Positions 11,701 through 23,867 of a stretch of DNA of 64,000 nucleotides are shown here, in pieces. The stretch is from Stachybotrys elegans (taxonomy: Eukaryota > Ascomycota > Sordariomycetes > Hypocreales > Stachybotryaceae): NCBI GenBank assembly GCA_020746835.1, contig JAGPNK010000001.1, positions 2,480,001-2,544,000 on the forward strand, in the 5' to 3' direction. The notes under the pieces are model-generated. The model did no database searches, was not told the origin of the DNA, and worked only from the letters and a program-made list of their open reading frames with translations. Both the position numbers and the translations under genes were made by a program. The number at the start of each line of letters is the position of its first letter. Positions within the stretch are counted from its first letter, which is position 1.

Positions 11701-14700
11701 CGAGCGTGAGCTTGGTTCGGAGATGAAAACCAGGCGCCTGGACCCACGCTTGGACAGATGGGACTGAAAAAGATGAAACACGCAGACAGTCTAGTACCTT
11801 TGTAGGCTAGAATATTCATAGAGGTGAGCTGAGGTTTGGGCAAGTCGAGGTACACGACTGCCGTGTATTAGATTCTGACAGCATTCGAGGTGGAGTCCAT
11901 GTCAAGGTGGAGTCTTGAGGGTGATGAGGTGCAGGTGCAGCCCGGCTCACAGCGGGATGCTCAGTGGAGTCTTACAGGGGGCTACACCGCTGTACTCCGC
12001 AGGTAGATACATACATACTAGGTAGGTATGTACCTAATAGATGTGTGCCTTGGAAATCTTGAGATGGAAGGCAGGTATGGCAGGTATGGCAGGTGCGAGG
12101 TACTGAGGCAAGCGCCGGCTGCTGTGATGGCCTTACAGAGGCGGGGAATGCGGCCGGTAGCACACATCGAAGGGTCCATCCTACGACAGCAACTACTACT
12201 AGGTACCTTGGATATGTAGGGCTGCGATGGATCTGCCTACCTTGCTTCGGCAATTTAGTGCCTGTAACTCGGCGCCTGCCAGGTAGCCGCTTGGGTGCGG
12301 TGCATTATCCGATGCGCGGAAGCCTGTAGCCGGGAGGAGCCTTGGGAAGAATCGCTGAAACCCACCACTAGCCAGCCACTAGCTGCATATGCCAGGGTGT
12401 CATTCCGAGACGACGGCTTGGCAAAAGCTCATCGGTGTTGCTGCCTTCCGTGCTCAAGGCAAGGCAAGGAGAGTATGTATGTAAGTATGTAGTGTAGTGT
12501 GGAGTGAGGTTCTTGCCTTAGTTGCGGGAAACAATGGAGAGCGACAGTGGGTCGTGCTGGCCCGTCCCCGGACGACACCTACGGAGTACCTAGTAATGAA
12601 TTGCGCTCTCTCGTTCTTTCCTTCCTTCTATACCCACGGACCCATGCTTACCGTGTACCAACAGGTACCTCTCTACTATTGACGCAACCAAGGCCCTAGT
12701 GCGCTGTAGCGGCAAAACATCATTGGTTTCCTCTCTGGGAAGTCGAGACGAGACGAGGCTGCCTTCTCTCTGTCGCTCCGTGACGACCCACCTGGCGATC
12801 AAGTTGATTGATATCGGCCGAATCATGATCCTTTTGACCTCCACCCAATCGACCCTCCGTGACCACGACAATATGCAGCTCGCAATCACACCCTTTCATC
12901 TTGGTTGATTGTGTAGGCCCGACACAATCGCGAGCACGGCCCTCCTCCTCTCTCCCTCCCTCCCTCCATCGTCCATCTGTATGTACCCAGCTTCCAAGAA
13001 GCATGGAAATCATACGCCCCTCCCTTGCGTCTTCTCCACTCCTCTCTTATTTCCCTCGTCTGGTCGCCTCTGCTGCCCTCGCTGCTCTCCCCCTCGCCAC
13101 GCCATGATCGTCCTTGTGTCCTTGTTACTGTCGTTGTTGCTGCTACCCATGCATCCATCCGCTTTGCTGGAAGATGCCTCGCCCCTTCATCGGTTCGATC
13201 AGATAGGGAACCTCTGATCCAACCCACGCAACAACGCTTGCATCAGCCGCACTCGTCTCTCCCTGCCCCCCCCCCGCTTTGCTGGCTGGCTGGCTGGCTG
13301 CAGTCTCAAGATGGTGCGGGAGCTGATTTGCTCACGGTACGCCACATGGAGGCCAGTGCCTTATCCTGTCACATAGCTCGATCTCGGAGTATGACAGCAA
13401 GAAATGCATGTTGTATGCAAGTACGCGTGTGAGCGCCCGCGACTGACCTACAAATCCCGCCCACGCTTGCAGCCGGTAAACCACGGCTTCAGCTCATATC
13501 CATCTGATTCTTTGGCTGCTTGGCCCATCTCCCCTTGCCTTTCCCTTTTGCTCCCCCCCCTCCGCCCCCTCTCGTTGGCTTCTTTTCTCTTCTTCTGTTA
13601 CCGCCCTGACCGCCAAGGCCGCGCCAGCTTGTTTGTTTGCCAGTCTCTTATCAGGTTCTAGAGCCCTGGTGGTGAGCAACAGACGTCGTCGGCCGCATGG
13701 AAGAGGGGGTGGTTGGACTGTCAAGTGTCAGCCTGATTCTCATCAAAAGACCAGCCTTGACTGCTAGCCATCTTATGCTGAGCTGCGGGAGGGGTGTGGG
13801 GGTGTGAAGAGAGTGAAGTTGGCACGAGGTATACCTATACAGTACCTCAGTATGTACAGTACCCTACTTTGATTGACATTGACTTGATGTTGAGTCTCTA
13901 TGATGGTTAGAAAGCTTGAGCCCCGGCCCTCCTCTTCTCCATCCTGTCCTGTCCAGTCCACAGACCGCTCCTGTTCATGCTTGTCTGCTGTCCTTGATTT
14001 CCCCCGTCTGCCGTCTGCTTGGGAGCGCCTCTCAGCCTGTCGATTCCTTCGGCCGTCAGTCTATTTATCTACATGGTCCTCGTGTGTGCCGTGTGATTCT
14101 TTCACCAACCCATTTCTCTCCCTCTTTAGCTGGTTCGGTTTGACTTGACTGCTCATGCCCATCAGACCTCACGTTTGAGGGACTTGAGACACAAGCAACC
14201 ACACCCGCCCGCTGCCGCTGCCGCCTCCTCCTCCTCCTCGCCTCCCGTCTTTCTTGTGCTCGTGCCGACGGCGGCTGTCCGTTGTTACCTTGGCGTCTGT
14301 CACTCGGGAGTTTTCCTCTCCCTTTTCTACCCTCTGCTTCACTTCTCGCTGGCTGTTGTCCTCCCTCCTCCGTGCGCCATCCACGTACCAACCCACCGTC
14401 CTTCTTCCGAAGGTTGTGCGAGATTCTCGACCGGCGCACAACGAACGGCACCGTCAGCCATACAGCCCAAACAGGCCCAAACAGGCCCAACCAGATCCTT
14501 ACCGGTCCCGGCTCTCAGCGATCACCGCAGCCCATCACGCTCAGCCATTCGCTCTCGACCACTCGCCATCAGCCAGTCATCGAGCCAGCCAGCTGTTTGA
14601 CGGCCCTTCTTTCCGACCCCAGAGCCAGAGGAGCCCCTTGAGTGCTTCCAGCTGCCTGCGTGCTGCAACACCGGATCCCGACAACCCCGGATAGTTCGCA

Positions 14701-14746
14701 TCGTTTCGGGAGCGTGGACTTGGGCCACATCCCCCCCCCTCCAGCC
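8797..14746. other. 5.9-kb region without a supported gene, including the leader of the downstream regulator
   Basis: All frames are short (up to about 141 codons), mutually overlapping and without motifs. The first 4 kb is mixed-composition DNA with several copies of short TACCTAGGTA-like and GGTATGGCA direct repeats (for example near 12020-12090). From about 12.9 kb on, the plus strand becomes strongly pyrimidine-rich (CCCTCC, CTTCTC runs), which is typical of long 5' leaders and promoters of fungal regulator genes. This probably serves the Zn2Cys6 gene starting at 14747. A CTGG tandem run lies at 13281-13300. Confidence 0.55.
13281..13300. repeat. CTGG tandem repeat
   Basis: Five head-to-tail tetranucleotide units in the pyrimidine-rich leader region of the regulator gene. 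Confidence 0.8.
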
Positions 14747-17700
14747 ATGACCCGATCAAAAATCCCGGAAGAGAAGCGGCAGAGGACTGCGCGAGCCTGC
14801 GATCTATGCAAGCGTCGGAAGCAGAAGGTGAGCTTTCAAACCCCCACCCAAGCGGTCCCTCCTCTTCCTCCTCCTCCTCCTCCTCCCCCTCCCCTCACTT
14901 TCTCCCACTTACCACTAGGAATGCTGTATGTCAGATGAGAGATACAGCTGCCTATTCTGTGTACTACTCGGAATTCTACCACTGAGCTCCTGACCGCTGC
15001 ACTCTGTTTCCCTTTCTCATGAAATGCGCCCAAAATCGCAGCCGAAATAAAAGGCGATGGCGACGATGGAATCTCCATTTGCTATTTCATATCATCACGA
15101 GCGTGGGATTGATCCAAGGCAATGGCAAAGCCAGCTAGCGATGGACCATCTCCCGAATTTTTTTTTAAAAATCTTTTTTAATTTGCAGTTTCCTTGCTCT
15201 TGTCATTTGTTTTTTATCCCACCCCTTCACCGCTGACCTCCTATCCTTCCCATTGGCTTATGCTGCTTCTGCATCCTTCGCCTTCTGCACTGTAAACCCT
15301 CATCCCGGCTCGTCGGATCGAGTTCGGCGACGGTACTGATCCGAGACTGTTACCAAGGCTGCAGAGCTGCAGCCAAGGGCCTGTCAGAACCTTGCACTCT
15401 CCTCTTTCTGTCTCGTGCGTGGGCCATGATAAGTACTTCTAGCTGACCTTCCGACTTGAAAGTGCAATGGCAAGAATCCCTGCATCAGCTGCGTCAAGAA
15501 GTCGCAGAATTGCGTCTACTCTGGGACTCTTTCTTCTTCTGGTAGCTCTTCAGCCAAAACGCCAGAGTCGCCCACGAGGGGACGAACCGGCGAGAAGCCA
15601 CTGCATTGTGACACCATTCCCGAGGAGGAGCCTGAGAACCAGCCGGCTCGACATCCTTCGTTTGTGCCTCCCCCGCCGTCAGCGTTCCATTCGGCTACAG
15701 ACGCTGCGCCCACCTCTTCTGCCACCAAGAGGACGAGTGAGCAGGCAGGCCATTCACTTGAGCGTCCCAACCGCCAGCCCGCCAGGTCAGAGCCAGACGA
15801 CGAGGCCATTGTCGATTGGCAAACCAGGATGCTCCAAGATCCCTACGGCAGACTCTGTGCGTCTAGCATACATACCCCTTTCTCCATGTCATGGAGTGAT
15901 GCTAACCCTGCTGAAATACAGTGTATGTCGGAGAGTCAGCTGCGCTGGCATACCTGCAGCTCATTCGAATGATTGTCGCCGTCTCGGACGGTTCATCGGA
16001 TTTCACCAATGACCCCAATCGTCATATGATCATGGAAGCCCTCGTGCCGCCCACCGAAAATGTCCTCTATCTCCTTCCGGACAGAGACACTGCTATAATC
16101 CTGGTTGAATCATACTTTGTCAATGTAAGAGCCTTGATGAGAGCCTTGGCTGCACAAGCTGACACGACTTGATCCAGACGGGCGGTATTCTCCAAGTTCT
16201 CGACCGACACGATTTTGAAAAGTCCCTCGATGCCTGCTACACAAACCCCCTGAGCGTGGCTAAGCAAAGCCTGTGTCTCATCTATCTCACCATGGCCATC
16301 GGCCTAGTCATGGCGACTCCGGCGCCCAACACACGCGAACATCAGGTCATTGCCGAGCTCCGGGGCGAGAAATTCGACCGCGCTGAGAATTTCTTCCGAG
16401 CTGCCTCGGAACTGGGCGGACCACAGGGCGGGTTCTACGACTCCAACCTGTGGTCTGTTCAAGCCCTGATTCTGATGACCATGTACACGCTTGCCGTTGC
16501 GAGGCGAAGCTCGGCGTACTCGTACTATGGTTCGTACTTTGACCGAGCCCTTTAAAAATAGGTTGACGAACTGACTTGTGGCAGGCATGGCCGTACGCAC
16601 TGCCATAGCTCTTGGCTTGCACAGGCTTCGAGACTTTCCAACGGTGTTCAAGGACCCCGAAGTCATACTCAGGACGAACATCTGGCGGAGCATGTTCATT
16701 CTGGATCGCTTCATTTCGGTCTCCCTTGGACGCCCCGTCAGTATCTCGGAAGATGACTGCTGCGAGGGATCGCTGGAGGCACCCGGAGAAGAGAAGCCCC
16801 CAAACGGTCAGGCTGGAGGCATAGTTGATAGTCTGGACGGCGCCATCAAGTCCTGCCAGTCTCTCGGACATATCCTCAAGAAGGTTTATTCCCGCCGAAA
16901 GATCTCTGTCAGAGTTGCCCAGGACATCACTTCGACCTTCGAGAAGCAGTCCAAGTATCAGCAGAGCGGCATTGATCCCGCCCACCTCTTGAGCGCCGAT
17001 CATGGAGGCGGTGATGCTGCTCACGTCATGTGCATTCTCCACGTTCACCTGTTCCGCAGCCACGCCATCATTCTCCTCAACCGTCCTTTATTCCTCTTCA
17101 TCCTCACCAAGGAGCTCAAAGCAAGGGCGGCTGCCACAAGAACACCAAGGCGCGTTAGCTCACGCCTAGAAAAGCATTCGGAGGTCTGCGTAGGCCAGGC
17201 CATCTACACCATCCGATTGATTCAAGCAGCCTTTAGGTCGGGCCATCTCCCGAAGCGAAACCCATTCGTTTTGTAAGCCGTTTCCTGCCCCGTACATGGC
17301 GCACCTCTAGCTAACTTTCGACTCAGGTACTTTCTCTTCTCGGCTGTTTTGATTCTCCTGACCAACGAGTTCGCCAGCCTGTACACAAATCCTGACTATG
17401 AGGCTTTATTGACTCAAACTATCCAAATCATGGAGTACTGTGCTGAGACGGACGCCCAGGCCGACAGACTGCTCTACATTGTCAGGGCCTTTGCCAGGGT
17501 GGTCGTGGACAAGGTTGCCAAAAATGCAGAGAAGGGAAAGCAGCCTCACCGCGTCACCATGTCTTCCATCAACTCTGCGGATCCTATTGGCACATTCCCG
17601 CAGCCACCTCATGGCATGGGGAGACGCAGCATGCAGAGCGAGCTGCCAGGTTCCGTGCACTGTAGCTCGGCAAACTGCAATACCACTTGTGGTTTCGACC

Positions 17701-18215
17701 ACTCCGGGGCTGCAAACCATAGAGTGGACAGTCGCTACGGTGCTCGCAACGATGGTTTCCGAGCAGGATCCATTATTTCAACCAGCAGCCGCAACTCCTC
17801 CAACTCCCACGGCGATAGGTCTAGTATCTACACTGTTGGGGACGTCAAGCGAGATGCAACGGAAACCCACAGTCTGGAGGACGAGGTTACGTTTGAGACA
17901 TTCTGGAACTTCTCCAACGGCCCGAACGGCACACAGGCTCGTCAGATGCCTGGGGCTGGACAAGCTACCCCTATGGTGGTGCCGCATGGCCTGCCGTCGA
18001 TGCGGCCGCAACATCAGTCTCCGCCGATGCCGACACTACCTCCCCCTCCTTCTCGCCATATTCTCCCTGGCTTTACTCCCTTCGTAAACTCTACCTTTGT
18101 GAATGTAGGCCACCACGGGCTGCAGGGTGACCGAGAGCACGCGCCGCCTGCAGTCATGCACAGCAGTTCATCTCCGCTTCCTCAGATGCCGCCATTCAAG
18201 TCGCCCAGGTTTTGA
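14747..18215 (+). CDS. Zn(II)2Cys6 fungal-specific transcription factor
   Basis: Six exons: 14747-14827, 15463-15856, 15922-16124, 16178-16529, 16585-17272 and 17327-18215; 868 aa. The phases of all five joins agree. The zinc cluster starts at residue 19 and is assembled from exons 1 and 2: ARACDLCKRRKQK joins CNGKNPCISCVKKSQNC, giving the C-x2-C-x6-C-x5-C-x2-C-x6-C spacing that binds two Zn ions. A Ser/Pro-rich linker leads to the fungal-specific middle homology region. Its markers are DRHDFEKSL, the YYGMAVRTAIALGLHR joint across intron 4, and WRSMFILDRFISVSLGRP. The tail is Pro/Ser/Gln-rich. Intron 1 is unusually long (635 bases); the others are 53-65 bases. The protein is a nuclear DNA-binding regulator with unknown targets. 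Convergent to it is an intradiol dioxygenase gene. Confidence 0.93.
14828..15462 (+). other. Long intron within the zinc-cluster coding region
   Basis: Donor GTGAGC directly after the codon for the Lys before the third cluster Cys; acceptor AAAG directly before that Cys codon. Length is 635 bases, about ten times the other introns of the gene. It contains CTCC repeats and a poly-T/A stretch near 15160-15185. Reading through it stops after 64 codons in total, so retention would remove the DNA-binding domain. Confidence 0.75.
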
Positions 18216-18587
18216 GATGATCATGACGCGGGGAGGGGGTAGTCAGCAATCTTTATGGTTGCACGAGGTGAAGAAGAAACATTGATGAAACCAACAAAAA
18301 AGTATAAAAAAAGAAAGAGGGGGAAGAAAAAAAGACGAGAAAACAGGAGTTAGAAATTGTTGCTCTCTCTACAGAAGGATCATTACGGAAATCTGCTTTT
18401 GGATAGGAAATGCACAGGTAATGATATATATGTCTTAATGAAGCCTATGAACCTCATCGAACAGACCACACGATGCTCTCCCATTGCTCATCTTTATGAG
18501 AATCCATGACCTGCCTGAAAACAAGAAACCGAACAAACGCCCCTTTTCTCCCTACTCCCTCAACCTACTAACTCAGCAAGTCACCCG

Positions 18588-19584
18588 TCACCTCTCTCCA
18601 TCAAGCTTTTCCGTATCCCTTCCAAGTACAAAGTCAAAACTGACCGCCCAAGCGGCGTTCTTCTTGTCGGCATAAGGCTTGAAATCCACAATGAGGTCCT
18701 TGTGGACAGCAAAGACGGAATCGTTGTGCAGCCACTTATCCTGGGCATCGTACAGCTGCGTCGTCAGTGTGCGGTGGCCCTCGGCGGACACGATGGCGTG
18801 GATATGCGCCGGCCGCCAGGGGTGCCTGTCGAGCGCGTGGAGGAGCTTGCCCACGGGGCCGTCGTCGGGGATAGGGTACGCCACGGGGCGGAGGCAGTAG
18901 AGGGCGAACTTGCCCTCGGCATCCGTCGTGAAGCGCCCGCGCAGGTCCATGTCGGGCTGCTGCTCGTCCTGCTGCTCGTACATGCCGTTGGGCGCCGTGT
19001 GCCAGATATCCAGCACGGCGCCGGCAATGGGGCGGCCGCCAGCGCCCAGGACCCGGCCTGAGAAGTGAGTAGTCCAGGGGAGGTACTCGGCGCGGCGCTC
19101 GGCGGAGACTATGGAGGCAGAGGCCGGGAGAAGGGGCGCGTTGTGGCGGTAGAAGGGGCCGAGAACGCTCGAGGGCGTGCAAGGTGTGGAGGCGCTGGCA
19201 GCATGCTCAGTGTACTTGAGCGTCGTGATGGCGTCGACAAGCGTCTCAAGCCCAAGGACATTACACAGAAGCTGTGTCTCGTTGCGTGTATCGTTGGACA
19301 TCTGCCCGCACTTATTGATCTGTTTCACGACGGGTCAGTCTCCCTCATTCATACATGGGGAGGTGATAGGGGGAGGGAGGGGGGCATTGTACAAACTCGA
19401 CGCCGGCAAACCACTCATCGAGCGTCAGGTCGACTTCACGCGCAAAGGCATGCAGATGACTGACGAGCGCTGGCATGATTTTCTTGAGGCGGGGGCTCGC
19501 CTTATCGCCCGTGGCAGCGATGACGGCCTTGGTGAAGGCTTGGTCGTACACGTTGGCGGTGGAGTCGATCCTTGGCGATGCCAT
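18588..19584 (-). CDS. Intradiol ring-cleavage dioxygenase (catechol/hydroxyquinol type)
   Basis: Two exons, 19393-19584 and 18588-19319, with a 73-base intron (donor GTACAA, acceptor ACAG, phase 0); 307 aa. The N-terminal dimerisation helices (DEWFAGVEF joined to INKCGQMSNDTRNE) precede the catalytic beta-sandwich: SSVLGPFY, HFSGRV, LDIWHTAPNGMYEQQ, YPIPDDGPVGKLL and RPAHIHAIV. The four Fe(III) ligands of the family are present, roughly Tyr178, Tyr212, His236 and His238. The enzyme cleaves ortho-dihydroxylated aromatic rings with O2 to muconate-type acids. The YPIPDDGPVG form resembles hydroxyquinol 1,2-dioxygenases as well as catechol ones, so the substrate is open. No signal peptide is evident. 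An alternative upstream Met at 19644 would add 20 residues. Confidence 0.92.
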
Positions 19585-20221
19585 GGTGAAGGGATGATGT
19601 ACAATGACAGTAGGAGGGTGGAAAGAATCAGGAAACGAGATCAATTAGGATGGGCTGAGTAGGCACTGATGGCGGCGATGGAACACTATCAGCCCGAGCG
19701 GAGGGACATCAGGGTACTATATATTGCTTTTCTAAATCCGTGATGGCTGCATGGGCATGAAACAGACACGCAGTGGGAAGCAACGACGATGAGAGAACAC
19801 GGGCAGGCGCACATCCTTGACGCGGGCTTTGTGTCGCGCACGAGGCCCTCTGGTGAGGACAGCTCCGAGGAGGTGCTGGCGGCTTGCGCTGTGTCCGTGC
19901 GACTCGGGCGAGAAGACATTCCTCTCCGTTTCTTGGCTTGCCCAAGTTTGTCTATTGGACCGTGCCATGGGACAAGCCATTTCCACGATTGAGACGGGAC
20001 GAGGGCGGAAAGGCGGGAAAGCTTCCCGGGCATGTGGCTTCTCGCGTAGAACTCGCGATGGTTTGTTGGAGCGGTGAGCTGGGGAAGCAAGGGATAAGGG
20101 TTCAGTCACGGTGGTTTAGGGGACATATTTAGAAACTTGTCTCCCGTGCCGAAGGTGGCGAGCAAACTTGCAGTGTTTGCCGCTGTGAGATAGTCCTGCA
20201 TCTATCAATGGCGGGTGCCGT
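19585..20221. other. Intergenic region between dioxygenase start and OPT end
   Basis: 637 bases holding the presumed promoter of the minus-strand dioxygenase and the 3' flank of the OPT gene. No supported coding sequence; frames here are short and overlapping. Confidence 0.5.
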
Positions 20222-23032
20222 TTACCAAGAATCCGGGCCAAACTTCTGCCCCGGTGCGACGTGCGCTCTTATCGCAGTGTCCTGTACGTCCATTGTGCCC
20301 GCGACTACACTGTTCCCCCACCACTGCGGCGGCTCAATGTCATGCAGCGTAAAGGCGAAGAAGATGAAGAGCGTGCCCAGCGCGAGTCCCAGGTCCAGCC
20401 CCGATGAGGTCAAGAAATTGAGGCGGCTCCACCATCCAAAGTGCCGCCTCTTGATCCAAAACTGAAAGACAAAGCCCACGATACCCCATGATAAGTAGTT
20501 GAGCGGCGTGGCCGGGGGGATGGCTGCAGCACCGCCAAAGATGAGCGGCGCCATGAGGTAGCGGGCAAAGGACTTGGGCCACTTCTTGATGGCTGCGTAG
20601 ATGATGATGGGGACAATGGCACCGAGGATGAAGAAGATGAACAGGCCCGAGTAAATGTGGCCTGGGGAGAACATGCGATCCGGCCCAATGAGACCCCATA
20701 TCACAGATGCTGCTTTGTGTCAGTTCCTCTGCCAGACACCAGGGCATGGACATGAGGCTTACCTGCAAAAAATACTCGACCGCCGGGGCAAGTAAAGTGA
20801 TCGGGCTGGTGCAGCTCGCACACGTCCTCTATGTTGTTCAGTGCTAGGTTGAGGACCACAACCTGAATGAAACAAGAAAAGGTTGTGGCAACCACCTGAG
20901 CCATGAACATTGTCCTGGGCGGGATCTTCATGTAATGGCCGAACTTGAGATCGGCTACGAAATTAAGCGCTTGCCCCCTATGAAACAATGAGCATACAGA
21001 AGCGGTGTGGCTGCAAGAATGCCGCGACATACATTGTAATATACCCAAAAGTCTTGAAACTGCGGCAATCACGTTAGCAATGTGAGAGAGAGGGTAACTC
21101 GAGAGGAAGCAGCTCACATCATGAGCGCCAAGGGCCGCCCTGGCTGGATGTACCCGTACACAAACTCAGTGAGAACATTGAGTCCAATCTGATTGTTCGT
21201 GACAGCTTGAATGATGCCGATGGGTAGTGAAAAGACAAAAGAAATGAAGACCGCTAGAAGAAACGCCCACCACGTGAGATTCGTAGGATATCCAAGAACA
21301 GTGACGAAACCGAGACAGAGCATCTCGATATTGCGTTAGCATCGCTGGAGATGAGCGGGCGATGCAAGGCGGCATCACTTACAACAGCAAATAGAGACAT
21401 GTACCACCAAGTCGGTGCCTCCTTGTATTTTCTCATCAGTTTCATGTGAATATCGGGCTTCTCGCTTGTGCTGTTCCGATATTGCCTCCAAATCTGCTTT
21501 CCATTGTGCAGGTATGTGTACACTATCAAAGAAGAGATTGCTGCAAATGAGAGGCCATATGATATGGCAAAAGTGGTGCTGGGTCCCGTCAGCCTTGCCA
21601 AGCAACCATGGTGCATCACAGCATATACCTGAGAAATAAGGGTGAGTAGTTTTTATAAGCCTCTTCATCGAGGGTAAAGTCGGGTGTCAGGATGCGACTC
21701 GTGTTGTACCGAGCACCAGTGTTGTCGTAGGTGCCAGAGTCGCTTATGGGCAAGTACTCGCCGTACCATGCACCGGTGTAGTGTAGGAATGAGGACCCAA
21801 AGATGAAGAAGACGATAACGCCAATCAACGTGTTGGCGATGGCGTGCCTGCTGGCGTTAGCGGTGTCCTTTGGGCACAAGGCGATGGACCTACCAAGGAG
21901 GGATCAGTGGCGACCCAATATATCCGGATATCTGGGTCCAATCGAAGGTAATAGGAAGAAGCGACAATCCCGTCACTCCTCCAAATAGCTGGTTGACCAG
22001 AGGACTATCTGGCGCGAGCCAAGTGGCGAAGGCAAAGACGCTGAGAAACTGGGCAAAAAATCCGGGGATGAAATAGTACAAGAAACTGGCAGCAGTGATG
22101 ATGGCAAACCACCTGTATCTCGGCATGCTGCCACCCAGAACGCTCGGGTCCTTTTCCACATCCTTCTCGTACATTGCGTTCATCAGGGTGACGGCAACAA
22201 GGTTACCAGGCCAGATCATGGACGCAGGATAGACTGGGTGGTGTCAGCGACCTAGACAGATAGAATGGGGCGGGTTTCATCTTACCCAAGAACTTTCGCA
22301 TCATTCCCGCAATGCCGTATCCCAAGGATTGTGTGGAAATGGTGAGAAGAAGCTGGAACGTCATGCCGAAATTCTGTTTGTAGAAGACGAGCTGAGCCAG
22401 AATAATGTCTGTTGCATAAGCTACCGAAAAGGAAACGCTGGCCATGACAACAATTATGGAGTGCTCCTTGATATTGAAAGGGCCGGGGTTCAGTGACCAG
22501 GTCAACCCGAATGTAGTGAACTGCCTCTCGGGAACGTATCGGGCCCAAGCATGGCCCATGGGCCACGAGATGATTTGCGCAATCAAAGCCCCAATTGATA
22601 TGGAGGGTTGGCGAAGTGAGAATAGCGTATTCAGGGAAGCGCCAAAGACGACGAGTATCAGGCCAATCGTCCAAGCCCGGACAGTGTTGCATGGCAGGTC
22701 CTCATCGTAATTCCGGACGGCAGCTCGAACTTCGGGGTACGGAGAGTCCTCTCCCCCCGGCCCGGCTTTGCGGGATCGTCTGCACCGCTTTCTCCCTCAT
22801 CGGCATCAGAGCTGCTGCCTCCCTCGGGTAGGTTCGGGTCCATGAGCAATTCATATTCGGAGCCTTGATCGTCATCATCGTTCCGAGCCCCCCAGGATGA
22901 TGCCTGTCGCGCCATGTCGTCCATATCCGGCCTTTGACTAGAGGTCGACAGGCGGGCACTGGCTGTCCCACTTATGTCACGGCCACTGGCATCGGCAGTG
23001 TCTACCATCTGCCATTGCGGAGATGAGGCCAT
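20222..23032 (-). CDS. OPT family oligopeptide transporter, apparent one-base frameshift near the N-terminus
   Basis: Eight exons on the minus strand: 22286-23032, 21894-22233, 21629-21847, 21383-21578, 21118-21323, 21033-21059 (27 bases), 20763-20977 and 20222-20709. All introns are GT-AG, 46-59 bases, and all phases agree. The protein would be about 812 aa. After an acidic Ser/Asp-rich cytosolic N-terminus come EDSPYPEVRAAV, the OPT signature NPGPFNIKEH, LPIGIIQAVTNNQIGLNVL, FKTFGYIT and KIPPRTMF, with many membrane spans. OPT proteins are proton-coupled importers of tetra- and pentapeptides, and of glutathione in some members. The acidic N-terminus and the conserved EDSPYPEV segment lie in different frames with no usable intron between them. 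One extra base in the C6 run at 22753-22758 would join them. This is either a sequencing slip or a real disabling mutation. Confidence 0.9.
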
Positions 23033-23867
23033 CGTGGTAGACTGCGGTGCGCCGACACTAGCCCAACGCCAGCTTTAGGACGGAGATTTCGAAAGACGCC
23101 CTATGATACAAGTCCCTCGTAGTCTCATATGGGTTTGACGTCCAGTTCGAAATCAATGACAGTGTGGCTGTCTAGTGCGCCAGATAAATGTGAGATGAGA
23201 TGAGCGCAGTACTGGGCTCTGAGCTGCCGCTCGTGTACGCTCCGGGAAAGAAGGCGTGTCCTCGAAAATGACAGAGGAAAAACAAAGCAGGGCTACTGAC
23301 GAGAGAGTTCGAGTCGGGCAGTCTAGGATGCTGGGCGCTGGTCAAGGTAAGCTGATAAATGGGCTGTATTGGAATGGCAATTGGCCAGGCCTCAGCTCCC
23401 TTGCACAACGAAGACGAGGCGCTAGCCTCTGGGCTGGAGCATCAATGGATTAGAGTTCCCTACGATGGAAAGTATGAATTCCAATGAACAGCTGGTAGAA
23501 GGATTCGGAACTGGCTCGGGATAAGGTTAGGAGAAATGAAGTCGGTAAAATCATCGACTGGTGATTGTGAGTTTCAGCTTGAGGACAGAGAAGGCACGGA
23601 GGTGCCCCTGCCTTCCGGCCCTCGCGATTGCCTGGGCCGCCTGTCCATTCTAAGCCAACTGTAGTTAGAGGGACCCTGTGTGGGTATTGCCCCACTAACC
23701 CAATTCGAGCTTCAAATGAGAGAGGTAGGAGCTATCCGAGTTGGTCATCATACATTCGTCTTCGAAGCAGGATATAAAAATTCCCCTTGCCCACATCATT
23801 GTCGCAGTGCCCCCAAACACTCGAGAAGTGACCAGTGCCAAGTCTGCAGCCGGGCTATGGCAAGAGC
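23033..23867. other. Divergent intergenic region OPT / KAS
   Basis: 835 bases between divergent starts. No supported coding sequence seen; presumed promoters for both genes. An upstream non-coding or small coding exon for the KAS gene cannot be excluded. Confidence 0.45.

Noticed and set aside
14921..14927. Seven-base micro-exon within the long regulator intron
   Set aside because: It would shift the frame before the third zinc-cluster Cys, although its flanking sites look canonical.
22720..22840. A 56-base intron (GTGCAG...GAAG) repairing the OPT frame
   Set aside because: It is in phase but would remove EDSPYPE, which is conserved in the family, and both splice sites are weak.
22702..22971. 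Alternative minus-strand frame as OPT N-terminus
   Set aside because: It is in the third frame, does not lead into EDSPYPEV and has no conserved sequence.
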